Shown here piece by piece: positions 1 to 12,446 of a DNA stretch of 64,000 bases (its first letter is position 1; each line of letters starts with the position of its first letter). A model generated the notes under the pieces. That model saw only the letters and a program-made list of their open reading frames with translations. It made no database searches and was not told where the DNA came from. The stretch is taken from positions 2,852,001 through 2,916,000 of the forward strand of contig CP085825.1 in the NCBI GenBank assembly GCA_020809705.1, given 5' to 3'. Both the position numbers and the translations under genes were made by a program. The DNA is from Calonectria ilicicola (taxonomy: Eukaryota > Ascomycota > Sordariomycetes > Hypocreales > Nectriaceae).

Positions 1-273
1 GGCCTCAAGTGGAATGGTCGCGAAATCCGCAACGCAATGCAGACAGCCCTCGCACTGGCCGAGAGTGATGCCCAAGAAGATGGCTCAGATCGAATCATCC
101 TTGGGGAGAAACACATTCGTGCTGTTGTTAAGATGAGCCGAGGGTTCCGTGATTATATTCAGGCCTCTATTCCAGACGGGTGGGAGGATGAAGCACACCC
201 TTGCCATGAGTCCCCTGATGAAGACGAACTCGAACTCGAGAGTATCTCGGGCCTAAACCGTAGGCGCTTTTAA
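1..273 (+). CDS. AAA-family ATPase, C-terminal fragment (5' end outside window)
   Basis: The gene is open in frame from base 1 and stops with TAA at 271-273, so only the last 90 residues are visible. They include WNGREIRNAMQTALALAE followed by KHIRAVVKMSRGFRDY. This is the lid helix and sensor-2 neighbourhood (GRxxR-like GREIRN) that closes the ATPase domain of large cytosolic AAA proteins common in filamentous fungi. After the helix the chain ends in an acidic, Asp/Glu-rich tail and a basic LNRRRF end. Walker A and B motifs would lie upstream of the window and cannot be checked. The substrate is unknown; members are usually annotated only as 'AAA family ATPase'. It converges on the ABC transporter gene downstream. 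Confidence 0.8.
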   Translation, partial: GLKWNGREIRNAMQTALALAESDAQEDGSDRIILGEKHIRAVVKMSRGFRDYIQASIPDGWEDEAHPCHESPDEDELELESISGLNRRRF

Positions 274-872
274 GGGATTTATTTTTCTTCCTCTCACTCT
301 CTTTTTTCTTCCTTTCTGAGGTTTACTCTTGACATACCTTCTCTTTTGGCAGTGGATGCTAGCAACAGGGAAACCCCCCTGGGTTCGGGATCATTAACAC
401 GGTATAATATGACGATACATGACTTTCTTTCAGAAATTAACGAAGTGCAAACTGAATAAATAACTTGAAATTTGACATTTTTGGTTCATTTTACTATCCC
501 TTGTCCCCCCCATTCTCTCCTCCGGTGGTAAAATATTCCTTCTTCGAACCTTGATTTGACGTAAACAGCTTGCAGAACTGGAAGTTATTCATTCTCCCTG
601 ATGAATTTATCAATCCTTCTCGACATATCAAAAGTAAAAGCCCCATAAAAAAACGATAACTATAGTTTTGCCCACTTTAAGTAGAGAGCTTGATACCACG
701 GACGAGTCTAATCTAGATGGTTGAGAACAGCTAAAAAGAAACCACTGCACCTTCATTGCATGCTGAACGAGATTTGCTTCCAGTCGTTTTGTTTCAATTA
801 CTAAACCACCATTTTGTATACTTTTCAATTTAAACCACTCCCGAACATACAGTAGCCTCTATCTTATATCCT
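274..872. other. Convergent intergenic spacer, AAA ATPase / ABC transporter
   Basis: This stretch lies between the 3' ends of two converging genes. It is T-rich just after the first stop (about 285-320) and AT-rich through 400-870, as expected for two 3' untranslated regions. I see no supported gene, RNA or repeat in it. Confidence 0.6.
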
Positions 873-3800
873 CTATGCATTATTACCCTGTCCAAAAATG
901 GTGCTCTTCAGCGTTCCCTTCTCTCCACTACTCTCACACATGTCGCGGAAGATTCCATTCTTCTCCCAAAGGTCGCGCGGGGAACCGAATTCAGCCACGC
1001 GGCCCTCATTGAGCACCAGGATGCGATCAAAGTCGGCAATGGTGCTGAGACGATGAGCAATGACAATCAGCGTGCTGTCATTGAATTCCTCTCGGATGCT
1101 GCGCTGGATCAGAGCGTCCGTGGCCATGTCAACAGCCGAGGTGGCCTCATCCAGGACCATAATCTTGGGCCGAGCGACGATGGCGCGGGCAAGACAGAGG
1201 AGTTGACGTTGACCCTGCGATAAGTTGCCGCCAGACTCTGAAATAGGGCTAGATAGGTCCCGGAAGATGTTGACATTCTTCGGGGACGTGGTGGAGGCCG
1301 CCGCAGATGCTGGTTCGTTATTAGGCGTGACAGGTAGAGAGTCGACAAGGTGGACTCGAGCCAACGAGTCGCGGAGTTCTTCATCCGTGTTGTCCTCGAA
1401 CGGGTCCAAGTTGGATCGGACAGTTCCGGAAAACAGCACAGGATCCTACACAATTAGTTAGAGGTTGAGAGAGACGTCGGCTGAATACCTCGTTTGCTTA
1501 CCTGGGGGATAATGGCCAGTCGGGACCTCAAACTGTGGAGATCGATCTTGGAAATATCCAACCCATCAATGGTGACGCTACCAGAACGCGCTTCCAAAAA
1601 TCGGAAGAGGGCGAGTGTCAACGAGGACTTTCCGGCGCCAGTTCGGCCTACAACACCAATTCTCTCATTGTTGTTGACTTTGAAAGAAATGTCCTTCAAC
1701 ACAGGAGGCAAATCAGGAGCATACGCAACTTCAAGCTTCTTGACCTCCATAGATCCGGTACTAGGCCATGCAGCCGGGGGCTTCTGGCCACTTTGCGACT
1801 CGGTCTCCAACTCAGTGTACTCGACAACTCGCTCGGTGGAGTTCATATTGAGCTCCATGTTAGCGTAGTTGCGAAGAGTCCAGAGGATATTTTCAGAAAA
1901 GTCGAGCGCAAAGGATAGCGTAAAGCCAGCCAATGCAGCGTCCATGCCGGCGCTGCAAATGACAATTATTCCGACCACAGTAGAGAAAACCGTGCCGACC
2001 AAGGTCATGCGGAAACCCATCCAGCGAGTCACGAGCCACATATAGGTAGTCATCATGGCCCATCTGTCAAGTTTGTTGTACATCCGATCGATGTAAACCT
2101 GTGTCTTTTGATAACCTCGGATAGTAGTCACGCCAGACAGCGCCGCATTGAAGACCTCGAAAACGGGGGACTTGGCATTGCTCTCAAGTCGCTTCAAGGG
2201 TCGAGCACCGAATAGATATTTCCGAGCAATCCATATGCCAACAAGTATAAGAACCATTGCCAACGGGACAACATAGCCAGAGGCGAAGAAAGCAGCAACA
2301 CATACACCGATCAAACCGAGAAAGTTGGCGATAAACATGGTCCAGTCGTTCGTGATGCTGCTATCAATGACGTTGAAGTCGGATGTGAATCTATTCAGAA
2401 TTCTTCCAACAGGAACAGTGTCGAGCCATCGCAGGGGGGTTCGTAAGACAGCAAATAGCATCTTCCTAAATAATGCCCGGCTGGCCCTCACAGTCAAAAC
2501 GTATCCGTAATAGAATCGCAGTGTTCCAACAACTGCTGTAGCCAGAGAAATCCCCACATAGACAAATAGATAGAAGTTGAGGTTGTCATTTGTCTTGGCA
2601 ACTTGCAGGCTAGAGGACGAGTGGAAATGCTGATTCTTGAGAGTAAACATTGAGGCCACGCCATGTTCTTCGTGGATACTACTTTTCGAGACGTCACCTT
2701 GGGACTGCGCAGTCCAGATTCGCAACCACCAGGATCGACCTTTTTTCGTTAGCCACGTGTAAAAAATAGGGTCGAAGTATTTTCGACTTACCAAGAATAC
2801 CAATCTGGAAGGAAAGGAAGATCAAAGCACAGAAGCCCCATGAACTCAAGCCACCGCTGTCCTTCAAGTACGTTAAATAGACATGCTTCTTCACCACACC
2901 CCTTTGTCGAACCTCCTCCTGGATAAACTGTTTGGCATCCCTGGAGGGCAGCTTCTGCAAAGCGTTATCATCCAGCTCATCTGCAGAATTCGTAGCCGAA
3001 GCCTGTTCGGAATTGACAACAGTTGAAGTTTCAGCCATTTCATCGTCCAAAATTTCCTGTTCCGTTTGCTCGTGTTGTCGAATTTCGTTCATTACTCCAC
3101 GATTTATGAGATCTGACACGAGCCCAGCGTGGAGTACGGTTCCCTCTCCAAGCTCTACAAGGAATTTAGCCTTGGTCTGAACAAGCGCGACGTGATGGGT
3201 AACAAGGATTCGAGTTCTTCCATTGCAGATCTCGCCAGTGACACACTTTTCGAAAATATGGCGGCCAACATGAGCGTCGACAGCGCTAAAAATATCATCC
3301 ATAATCAGAATCTCAGCTCGAGAGTAAATTGCACGAGCCAAAGTGACACGCCATTTTTGGCCACCACTAAGGTTGATACCATTGGCACCGAGTTCAGTTC
3401 TGTCACCATCTGGGAGTATTTTCAGGTCCTTCTTCAAGGCGCAAACATCTATGACCTTCCTGTATCGTTCATAGTCCAGAGGGAGACCAAAGGTGATATT
3501 ATCGCGGAGAGAAGCGCTCTCGAGCCATGGAGTCTGGCTCACATACGCAACCGCGCCAGGGATAATCCAGTTCCCAGGGTTAGCATCGCTATCTCGGCGC
3601 TGATCAGGACTCAAGGTAGAGGGTACGCGAATTGTGCCGTTGAGTAAATCTGTCTCTCCGAGAATTGCAGACAGAATAAGACTCTTTCCAGATCCTGTCT
3701 TGCCGGAAATGATTGATAATTCACCTGTTGGGAAGATGAGGTTCAAGTTTCGAAGAATGAATCTATCTTCATCTGCAACATCCTCGTCGACCGGCCATGA

Positions 3801-5745
3801 GATAGAGGCATCTTCAAAGCTAATTTCAGGGCCTTCTGTCAGAATTTTGTCCATCTCAGGACCATTAAGGTAAGCATCGATTCGCCTGACGGAAACATGG
3901 GTATCAATTCCCATAGTAAGAAGTTCCGGGAGGGCTACCAGGGTCACTTCCAGAGCTTTAAAGACGCCGATGCTGACGAAAGCCACAGATGGCACCAACC
4001 CACCATTCATATAGGCATAGACAGCAAGCGATGAGGCAGCAAGGAGAATTGGGCTAACAATCCAGCATGCGTATAAGCCGGTCTCAGCAACAAAGACACC
4101 CCAAAGAGTCTTCAGCTCTTGCTCTCTCATGGCAATGATGCGCTTTTCCCATTTTTCTTCGAGGGCAGAAAACTTTATTTGTCTCATTCCGAGAAGCGCT
4201 TCATTCACCATTGCCAGCTTTTCGTCACGCTCTTTCATCAGCTTGTCAGATCTAAACAACATCATGTTCGAGAACCAGGTGTTGAGAGGCACAATAACTG
4301 CCCATGTCAATAACCCTGCGCCAAATGGAATCCATCCAATCATCTGAACCAGAAAGGTCGAGAAAATAGCAAGCTTAGCAATACTGTTGACAATCAGAAA
4401 CTGATACGCAACAAAATTGGAGATTCGGGCAGCGTCAACGCCGACAAGATTGACAATAGCTTGGCGAGACTTTAGAACACTGGAACCATCACTTGATTCG
4501 TCATCGTTGTGGTGATCCCCATGTTCATCGGAGTTTGCTGATTTGTCTGCGGCTTTGACATTCTTGCGCCTCAATGATTTCTCAAATACGAGAGTAGACA
4601 ATTCAGACCGGACGGGTAGAGACAGGTCACAATACGAGAACCAGTATACCCAGCCCTCAATCCACTAGGGAGCACATCAGAATCAGTGGTGGATCGAATA
4701 TTGATAATGCACAACGTACCGCATCAAGCATATTAAACAGTGCCATCCAAATAACCAAAATCCAAAGTTCCAAGGTGGGTGAGCCTCCCCCTCCTCTCTG
4801 CTCAAGAATTTTGATGAGTCGTAACATGATCCAAAATGGAAGAATACCCAAAAAGGCTCGGAAGATGGTAGCCCCCCATTGGAAAGCAAATGCTCCCTTG
4901 TGAGCCCAGACGAGAGAGCGCCACAAGGATCCTTTGAATTGGAAAGCATCCCAATCCTTCTGGAGATCTTCAGAGCGGAGCCTACGGTCAGGAGCAGGAA
5001 CGTCTTCGGCATCTAAATCGTTCTTCTTGGAGGCGAACTCGATGATCGGCTCAACCCAGGTCCAGGAATATTTACTAAGTGCGGAAACGGTTGATTGACT
5101 GTCAACCAATGTGCCCTTGTGAAAGACATCTGGCCGTCGAGGAAGGGAGGCACTAGAGAAGCCAAGTGCAATGGAAGTCACAGAGTTTACTGCACGAAGC
5201 ATGATGACAGAATTCCAATAACCGGGCATCCGTTGAGCGGTGCTACTCAGTTGAGTAACAGCAAGGCAGGCAACGACAACGGATGATGCTAAAAGCCACA
5301 AACCCATATCATGGGATCTCACCGAAGAGTGATGAGAACCGAGAGAGATAGCATGGACAAGAATAACCCCCTAAGGATACCTCGGTTAGATCCGCAGCAT
5401 TGGTTTAGTATATTGGGTGGGAGCAATTCAACTTACCCAAGCGGCTGTCATTAGCCAATTTTCCACGAAGCCATGGTGAGTCCGGTGAAGTGTTGACAAA
5501 ACCGAGATTGCAATTGATGTACCCAGGCCAATGACTGCCAGCGAGAAGATGGTGATCTTGGACCGACGGTTAGAAAAAAGCGCAATGCTCTCAGGCGTAG
5601 CCTTCCCATCAGCGTCTTCATAAAAGTTGTCTTTGGGGGTCCTGTTTCGAATTTGGCCAAGGAAAGCGAAAATAGCGGGCGAGGCAGATAGCGTCACTAC
5701 TGCCAGGCCCGCACTTGTGAGCGGGAGTATTAGGGACTCGCCCAT
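873..5745 (-). CDS. ABC-C (MRP/Ybt1-type) full-length transporter
   Basis: Exons on the minus strand are 5745-5437, 5370-4720, 4664-2792, 2739-1502 and 1445-873. All junctions keep phase and give 1547 aa. The start is the ATG at 5743-5745 in an ACCATGG context; the frame is open upstream only from a GTG. Order: N-terminal TMD0-like membrane region (1-150), TMD1, NBD1 with Walker A GKTGSGKS near residue 641 and LSGGQ near 751, TMD2, NBD2 with Walker A GRTGAGKS near 1308 and LSQGQ near 1432. NBD1 has ILIMDD where NBD2 has IMVLDE. The catalytic Glu is therefore Asp in the first site, the asymmetry usual for MRP proteins. Members export or sequester in the vacuole organic anions, conjugates and metabolites using ATP. 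Substrate and membrane cannot be told from sequence. No biosynthetic genes adjoin it, so general detoxification is the likeliest role (inference). Confidence 0.95.
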
Positions 5746-8700
5746 GGTAAGTGCGAATGAGGATTTTATCGCCCTGCGGGCCACAAATCAAACATCCAGC
5801 AATGTCAACAATTTTGGTCGGTTCTTGTCGCAAGCAGTGCTTAACTTTGAGAGAAAATGAACCACGTTACCGACCGCCGGCCGGGGAGATGGGGGAACGC
5901 AACGTCAGAAGCCCAACTCGCTGGCACGAGCGCGGCATAGGGACGTATACCGTGTCACGTACAATGCAAGGACATAACAAGACAAAAGGGATGGAAGAAA
6001 CAGAGGTGAGCGCGTCGGGAAAGGCAAGTGAGCCTAAGGCAAGCCATCTGCGACGCCATGGCTAGGATTATCAGGTGGGTTAGTAATGGAGTTATGGGGG
6101 CGCGGAAAGATGGATACATGACGAAGATTACCTAAGTCATAGGCTTGCACCCAGCAAACAACGTTGAAACTGTATTTCTTTTTCCATACTCTTGCTCCTC
6201 CCAAAGGAGACATTAAATGGTGAGTCAGGGCGGTGGGTGACATCGATCATGACCAAGAAGTGCGACATTTCGATGGGTAGTTTGGCGGGCATCCCTCTCC
6301 AACATCCCGCATATTGAGGGAGCTCCTATCGCTGGCCCATGGGGGAGGGTCGAGATACGGTGTGAGGATAGAGATCATATGACAGCAATCCAAGAAGGTT
6401 TTTTTTTTTTTCTCAAGACCCCCTTCTACGTGTGTTACATTGCATTCTGCAGCTGCAAAGCACTTGTCAACTTGCAGCGAGACTATGAGGCCGGAGTTGA
6501 TCTAGTTCGCGGCGCAGGGGTGCATCCCGCCATGGGTGTCAGAGTGGGATAGATGAGCGCAGTCAGCCACAAGCATAAACGCCCTGTACAATTGATATTA
6601 GCTATGTGGGCAAAGAAAGATGGATGGATGGCATGCCAATGAGGGAGGCCTGGGTGCAATCTCATTGCACCCGGTTACAACGTGCACTTCGGCTCAATAT
6701 GCTTCTGAACACATCTGATGGTTAACTCGGAGATATGCACGCCAGACCCCACCAACCGCCGCCACCCAAGTTGAATTCGTTCCACTGCAGCCCTTTTGAT
6801 TCATATCCAGTAAACAAGCCGAGAAATCCAGACAATAGCAATTACTGCGACATATGCCAAGGCTCTTTTTTTTTTTTTTTTTCCCCTTCCTGTCGCAGTT
6901 CCAAGACACAGTGGCCATCACTCCAAGTCGGAAGAGGCTGCAGTGAGATGAGCATTCCACACACAAACGCAACGTAAAGGGTTCAGTCGACGTGCATCTA
7001 CCTGACCCAACCAAGGCACCAAGCGAGCTTAGCGCACCCACGCCAAAGCAGCCCTTTGGGAAGGAGGTGGGGGAGGCCAGGTCGATCACTTTTTATTTTC
7101 CCTCACTTGAGACGGAAACGGAACATAACACTTGCCACCAGCTGGGCTACTGCTGCAGCATGCGGCCAAGCCTCTCCGCCATTTGGGGGGCATGCCCCCG
7201 CTCCCTGTCAACCTCCCTGGCAATAGTTTGGTGAATTCCTAAGCTATCGAGATCTAGGTGCGCCTCTCACCGCGTGACTCACCCTTGCCTGTTCCCTCCC
7301 AAAAAGACTGGCTTGTACTTCCGGCTGCGCTGATTTGCCATCCCCCGTGTCAGACGGTGCAAATCTTACCATCCGCGCCTGTAATGATTCCTGGACATGC
7401 ATTCACTAGCGTCGCCACCGATTGATCCATAGGTGAGACACGGCATTCAAACCAGCAAGCCTCTCATGGATCTAATTTTATGACTTGCTTCTTTCTTGCC
7501 GCATCATTAGCAAATACTTTCTCCCAGCCAAGACATCCAATACGATGAAAATTCCCTCTTGGTGGGTAATACGTGCGATTGACCTTGACGCAAACGCCGT
7601 TTCCTCCCCAGTCTCACCATCCAAATGTTGCCTCTAATCCCAACCTGATGGTGTGTGGGATCAACCCCATTTTATCGCTCCTTGAGGCTTGATGGTACAA
7701 AGCGTCGAGTATCAAAGTAGACAAATATATGAATAGATAATAAATATAAATCATGGATAAATTTTCTTCTGTAATCCCATCATTAGCCAAATGGGCCTAT
7801 CTCAGAGTCATGTTTTATCATTATAAGAACACAAATGCGACGAGCATTTGATATATTGTCTACTGGGGCCAAGTTCTCTCCAGAAGCAAACAAAAGACCA
7901 CGGAGCAGTGCCGAAACGATGAATATGGATACATGAAAGTTCCCCCCAACTTCTTGCAGCAAACACAATGACTCACGGTGACTCAATGGACCTCTACAAC
8001 ACCATGCTGCCTGGAGAATGTGTCACCAGGCTTTTGCATCTAGTCAAGCTTTTCAAGTGTAGATTGGAACACCATGGAGGTCTAGCCTCAAGCTCGCATA
8101 AAATGTGTCGGGAAAATTGGTTTCTATACCAAGAGCGCAGGCTTGGCTTTTTTTTAATAAAAGAAAAGAGGAAAAAGGAAAAAGGACCAGATACGCGTCC
8201 AAAGCTCCTCAAGCCCTATGTCAAATGCATTTTGACCATTAATTGAGAGTATTGCCAACCCCACAGCGAGGTTGCGGGAGCTTCAACCACGAGTGTTTCG
8301 TGGGATTCAGGCGATCTGATAAGATGCTCATATTCTTCAGCAGTACAACATACGGTGCCATATTTGTTCACCGGGGTCGAGATCAATCCATTCTGGTATC
8401 AATATAAGCCGTGCCCAATCATTCCACGTACTCAGAAAATACAGTCCATGATCTTGGTGTGAGGGGAATCCTTTTGCTTTCAACGTAGTGCTCTTTCGAA
8501 TGAGCGATACATAGAGTACAATCCTTAAAATCTCTACCTCCACCCCTCTTCCAGCCAAATTATATAAATAAACATTGCATGAATAAAATAAACAGATTCT
8601 TTACCTTTCTTTCTTTCAAGTTCAGATCTGTCTATATACTTCAGGGCGGTTGAGCCCCATGCTGTTGAAGGCAATGACGTTATAGGGACACAAAATCTCA

Positions 8701-11700
8701 GTAGATGCACTTTCCCTTGGAAGTTCAGTCTCATTTGTTCATCCCACCTTGTCATAAAATTATCTGTCTACACGTAAAGAGTCAATTGGCGAGATTGAGT
8801 GTATACCGAGGCAATTTTTTGCAATCTGATACATCTCACGCATTTCTGCTGTGGTTTTTGTTTTCTTTCTGTTCGAAATTATGGATCATCTAACGACGTA
8901 CATTGTCCAGGTCACGATCAATCAACCAAGTTCTTACTGACACTGTATTTCATTGATTTTGGTTATTTCGGCACGGAAACAAATCCTTTTTTTGTTACCG
9001 TTATTTTCACTTCGTTAGGCATTCAATGAAACATTGCATCAGATGCGCTTCCCCACCATGGTCGCCGCTCGTAAGAAAACATATCATTCGACCTAATTGG
9101 TCATTTTGCCGAGTCCCTTCGAACCAGAGGAAATGTGAAACTTCGGTCCGTTTGGTGGATAATTCAAGTCAATTAACTTTTCTCTTGTCGCAAAACACCA
9201 CTGTCAAAAGGATGTGGCAGCACGGGCCAAAAGCCAATGTGTGAAACGGTGTAATCGACAGAATGGAGCCTCTTGTTTCGCGGTCGTTTTTATTTGAAGC
9301 ACCAGATAAAAACATGTCAGATATTTCTCCGTTGTCAATAGTATACCAGGATCTAGCATTCATGTTAGCTTGTCGTTCGTGGTTTTTTTTTCCTTCCAAT
9401 TATTCTTGTCTGTGTCCACCAGTGCTTTGATTGCCTATTGACCAAACTCTGCGGTGATCGAGAAATACGGCAGAGTGGAGACGATCAATCTTTTTTTTTC
9501 TTTGAGAGGAACACAACTAAGAGAGAAATTATATATAGATGGGTAATAGAAATTGAACAATATTCTTCATTCAAGATCTTTCGAGTTGGTGAGGCAGTTC
9601 TTATTCTATCTTGATGAAATAGACGATGGATTGCAATCAATAGCAAGTGCACATGCAAGTACGAAGCGCCGTCATTGTCTTAGTCCTGATGAAAAACCAG
9701 ACGGGTTGAAACACCCGGTTATCGGACGGGACCTCGGTAGATTTATCTATTTCAGAAGGTGGTGTTTCAGAATCCAGCACATCGGGTTATGTCAAGGCTC
9801 AGATCTCAAGATAAGCCGTGAATCCCTGCGACCCTTGATTGAGCACGATCACAGTTCAATTTCAGACGACCAATATGGAAGGTCCTCGGACATTAGGCTC
9901 TTGTCATTGAATTTGACATCCGTTCCCGCACTTTGTTTCTGGAGGGGGATGCCAGAGGTCCGGCCGGAGCAAAGCACACGGCAGAGCCGGTTCATTCCCT
10001 GCAGGTGGATGCATATGTGTGCGTGCGAGAACAACGCTCTAATGCTGGTCGTCTCGACCAGCTGCATTACATACAGATCAACCAAATGTGTAAAGCACAC
10101 CGCCAGTTAGTTGCATGTGGCATTGCTGCTTCTCTGTCTTCGTGGTCGAGACAGAATGCGGACAATTGGCAAACAAAAGCGGAGAGAGGAGTAATATTCT
10201 GGGGATGTTGTTCCGGGGGTGTTATTCTAGGGGTGTTATCCTAGTCCAGTCGGATATGCAGGAACGCAAGATACCGAAAGCAGTCGGGAAAGTTTGCTCA
10301 TCACGAGCCCAACCGAGTATGACTACTATCACTTGGCACGCACGATGAGTCTGAGCCTCTGCATATCACCCACAACATCTTTTACACTCCACCACAATCC
10401 GGGTTGCGGATGGTGCCGGGATAATTACAGTAAAATGGCCAATATGTGCTAGAACAAAGGACCAACGCCTCCTCGCACCCGTAATTACCTACCACACGCC
10501 AAGAACGTCTCGCTGAACAAGCGCAGATGCGCCACAGCTCGCGTGTTCATCAATTATGATTTTAGATTCAGGCCGGTCACCGACTGTCGTGCCACGGGTC
10601 AGAAAGAGGGTTAACATGATTGGTGGCCAGGGCTGACACCGAGCCTCAGACTGACACCACTGACTGACACGTTACCTCGTCAGAAACACGGGCCGGAGCA
10701 GACACGACGGCGCGAAACGCCAATGAAGCCAACGGGTTGCGCTGTCGATCGAGATGAGATGGGATATGAGATGAGGGTGACGGTCCAAGCACGCAAATGG
10801 GTGACACACCTCTGAGTTGTTTCTGGATATTCTGTGAAGATCACCACCTGGAATCCTTGGTGAATGGAATGGGCTTCCAGCCAACCGGAAATCTAGCTCG
10901 CCATCCCGGCCCCTCAAACCCGAATCCGCGTAGCCCATGCAAATTTACCATTCGCCGACCCAGGTCTCACATCGACGGAGATTTTTTTTCATTCTCTTTT
11001 ATCCATTCTCGCTCTTGTCTGTTATTTATCGTCTTTGCTTTTATTACTTAGGGTTTCCCTGAGCGAGATTGTGTCTCCGGATCCATGCCCTGGCGGGTCC
11101 TCTTGGACGCTTGCTTTCGTCCAAGGCACGCTGGGGCCAGGCTGCACACATTGGAGGTTGTACAGTAGGTAGGTAGGTGCCTTAGCTCATAGTGGGTGTA
11201 CATTGGGGTGGTCGCACGCAGGGCGTAGCGTAGTGATGGTGCCTTGTAAATTGCCCGCTCTGGCATATGAAAGTATCTGCAGGCGACATTCAGGGTTAAC
11301 CGAGCCCAATGTCAGTACCACTGTAATTGGCCCCTCCCAGCTTGCCATCGCATTAATGAGACCGGCCAGCATGTTCGTTTCTGGCCAAGAATTGAAGACG
11401 GCCTGTGACGGGATGGGATGAGACCAACATGTCGGCCACACGATTCGTTGGGGTCTTCCGTGCTCCTACTCGCTGCTCACGCCCAGACAGGCAGCTAATG
11501 TAGCAGTATCTGCTGCATCTTGCTGCAGGCCTCCACTGTGACGGTGTCAGAGTGAAAAGTGCTTGAGGGCTTGCATTGCAAGCAGGGCGCGTACAGGCTC
11601 CACCTCCACTGAAAACCACCCCTTGGCCGGGGCATCCAGCCCTCTGGCTTGCGTACCCTCGACACTAACGTCCCCCGCGGGTTGCTTCAAAGCCTGCCCA

Positions 11701-12446
11701 GGCCAGGGCTCGGGCTCTGCTTGGCCGGCCACCTCAGCCCAGGCCCTGTCGCGATGTTCCCCCCCATGAGAATACGATCCATGGATCACCCGGACGCCGG
11801 CCCAGGAAGGTGCCCTGCGCCATAATCCTCCTGTTTCCTCTTCACTTGCCTACCCTTAGCTGCTCCTAGAAATGCGTCGAAATAACCCTCACCATCGCCT
11901 CGCCTATGGTTGAATCATCGTCTCGCCATTCGCCTTGATCCCCTGCCCTCGCTACAAGTCATCCTACTCCCTTCCACCAACGCCGGCTCCACGCTCCACG
12001 CTCACGCTCCATTCATTGTCCATCAAACTACCCGTACCCATCCACACCTTTGTCCACAGCCTAGCACCAAAGCGCCGACGCGCCGACCTTCTGCAGCTCA
12101 ACTCGGCCTTAGGTCCACATCAGCTCCAGCTCTCCACCCACCCGACTCACCAGTCACCATCCACCACTTTACTAACTGGACTGGCGTTGTGTGGTACCTG
12201 ATTAGCTGCTTCATAACCTCCAACTTCTTGTTCCTTTCCTTCCGAAATCACTTCTCCTTCGACTGTTGTCGTCGAAATCTTTTATTCCTTCCACCAGTCA
12301 ATCCTCGACGATCCACCGAGCACACTCTTCCTTATCGCCCTTACCATCCGACAGACCATTACATTAATTCGCGGCCTCCCACCTACTCTGGCGCGTCCAC
12401 ATGCAGCCCCGTCGTCGGCCTCCCTAGTGTCTGCATCGCCTTCACG
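5746..12446. other. Gene-poor 6.7 kb between ABC transporter and CAC2
   Basis: No open frame in this stretch starts with ATG and looks like a known family. The longest (9553-10110, 185 codons) has no early ATG. The stretch holds the ABC transporter promoter on the left and a pyrimidine-rich leader before CAC2 on the right (about 11820-12446). Other items are T-tracts at 6400 and 6866-6882, a tandem 14-mer at 10197-10238, and a TGACAC-rich patch near 10630-10670. No tRNA or transposon ends were seen. Confidence 0.55.
10197..10238. repeat. Three imperfect tandem 14-bp units
   Basis: Three head-to-tail units of the form TTCTRGGGRTGTTR follow each other at 10197-10210, 10211-10224 and 10225-10238, differing at a few positions. 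They are G-rich, and a partial fourth unit (TCCTAG) follows. The array lies in the gene-poor region upstream of CAC2 and overlaps no supported gene. Confidence 0.7.

Noticed and set aside
5746..5784. N-terminal extension of the ABC transporter by 13 codons
   Set aside because: The extended frame begins at GTG. The first ATG, at 5743-5745, has a strong ACCATGG context.
9553..10110. 185-codon plus-strand frame in the first gene-poor region
   Set aside because: It lacks an ATG near its beginning and shows no motif; the first Met lies close to its end.
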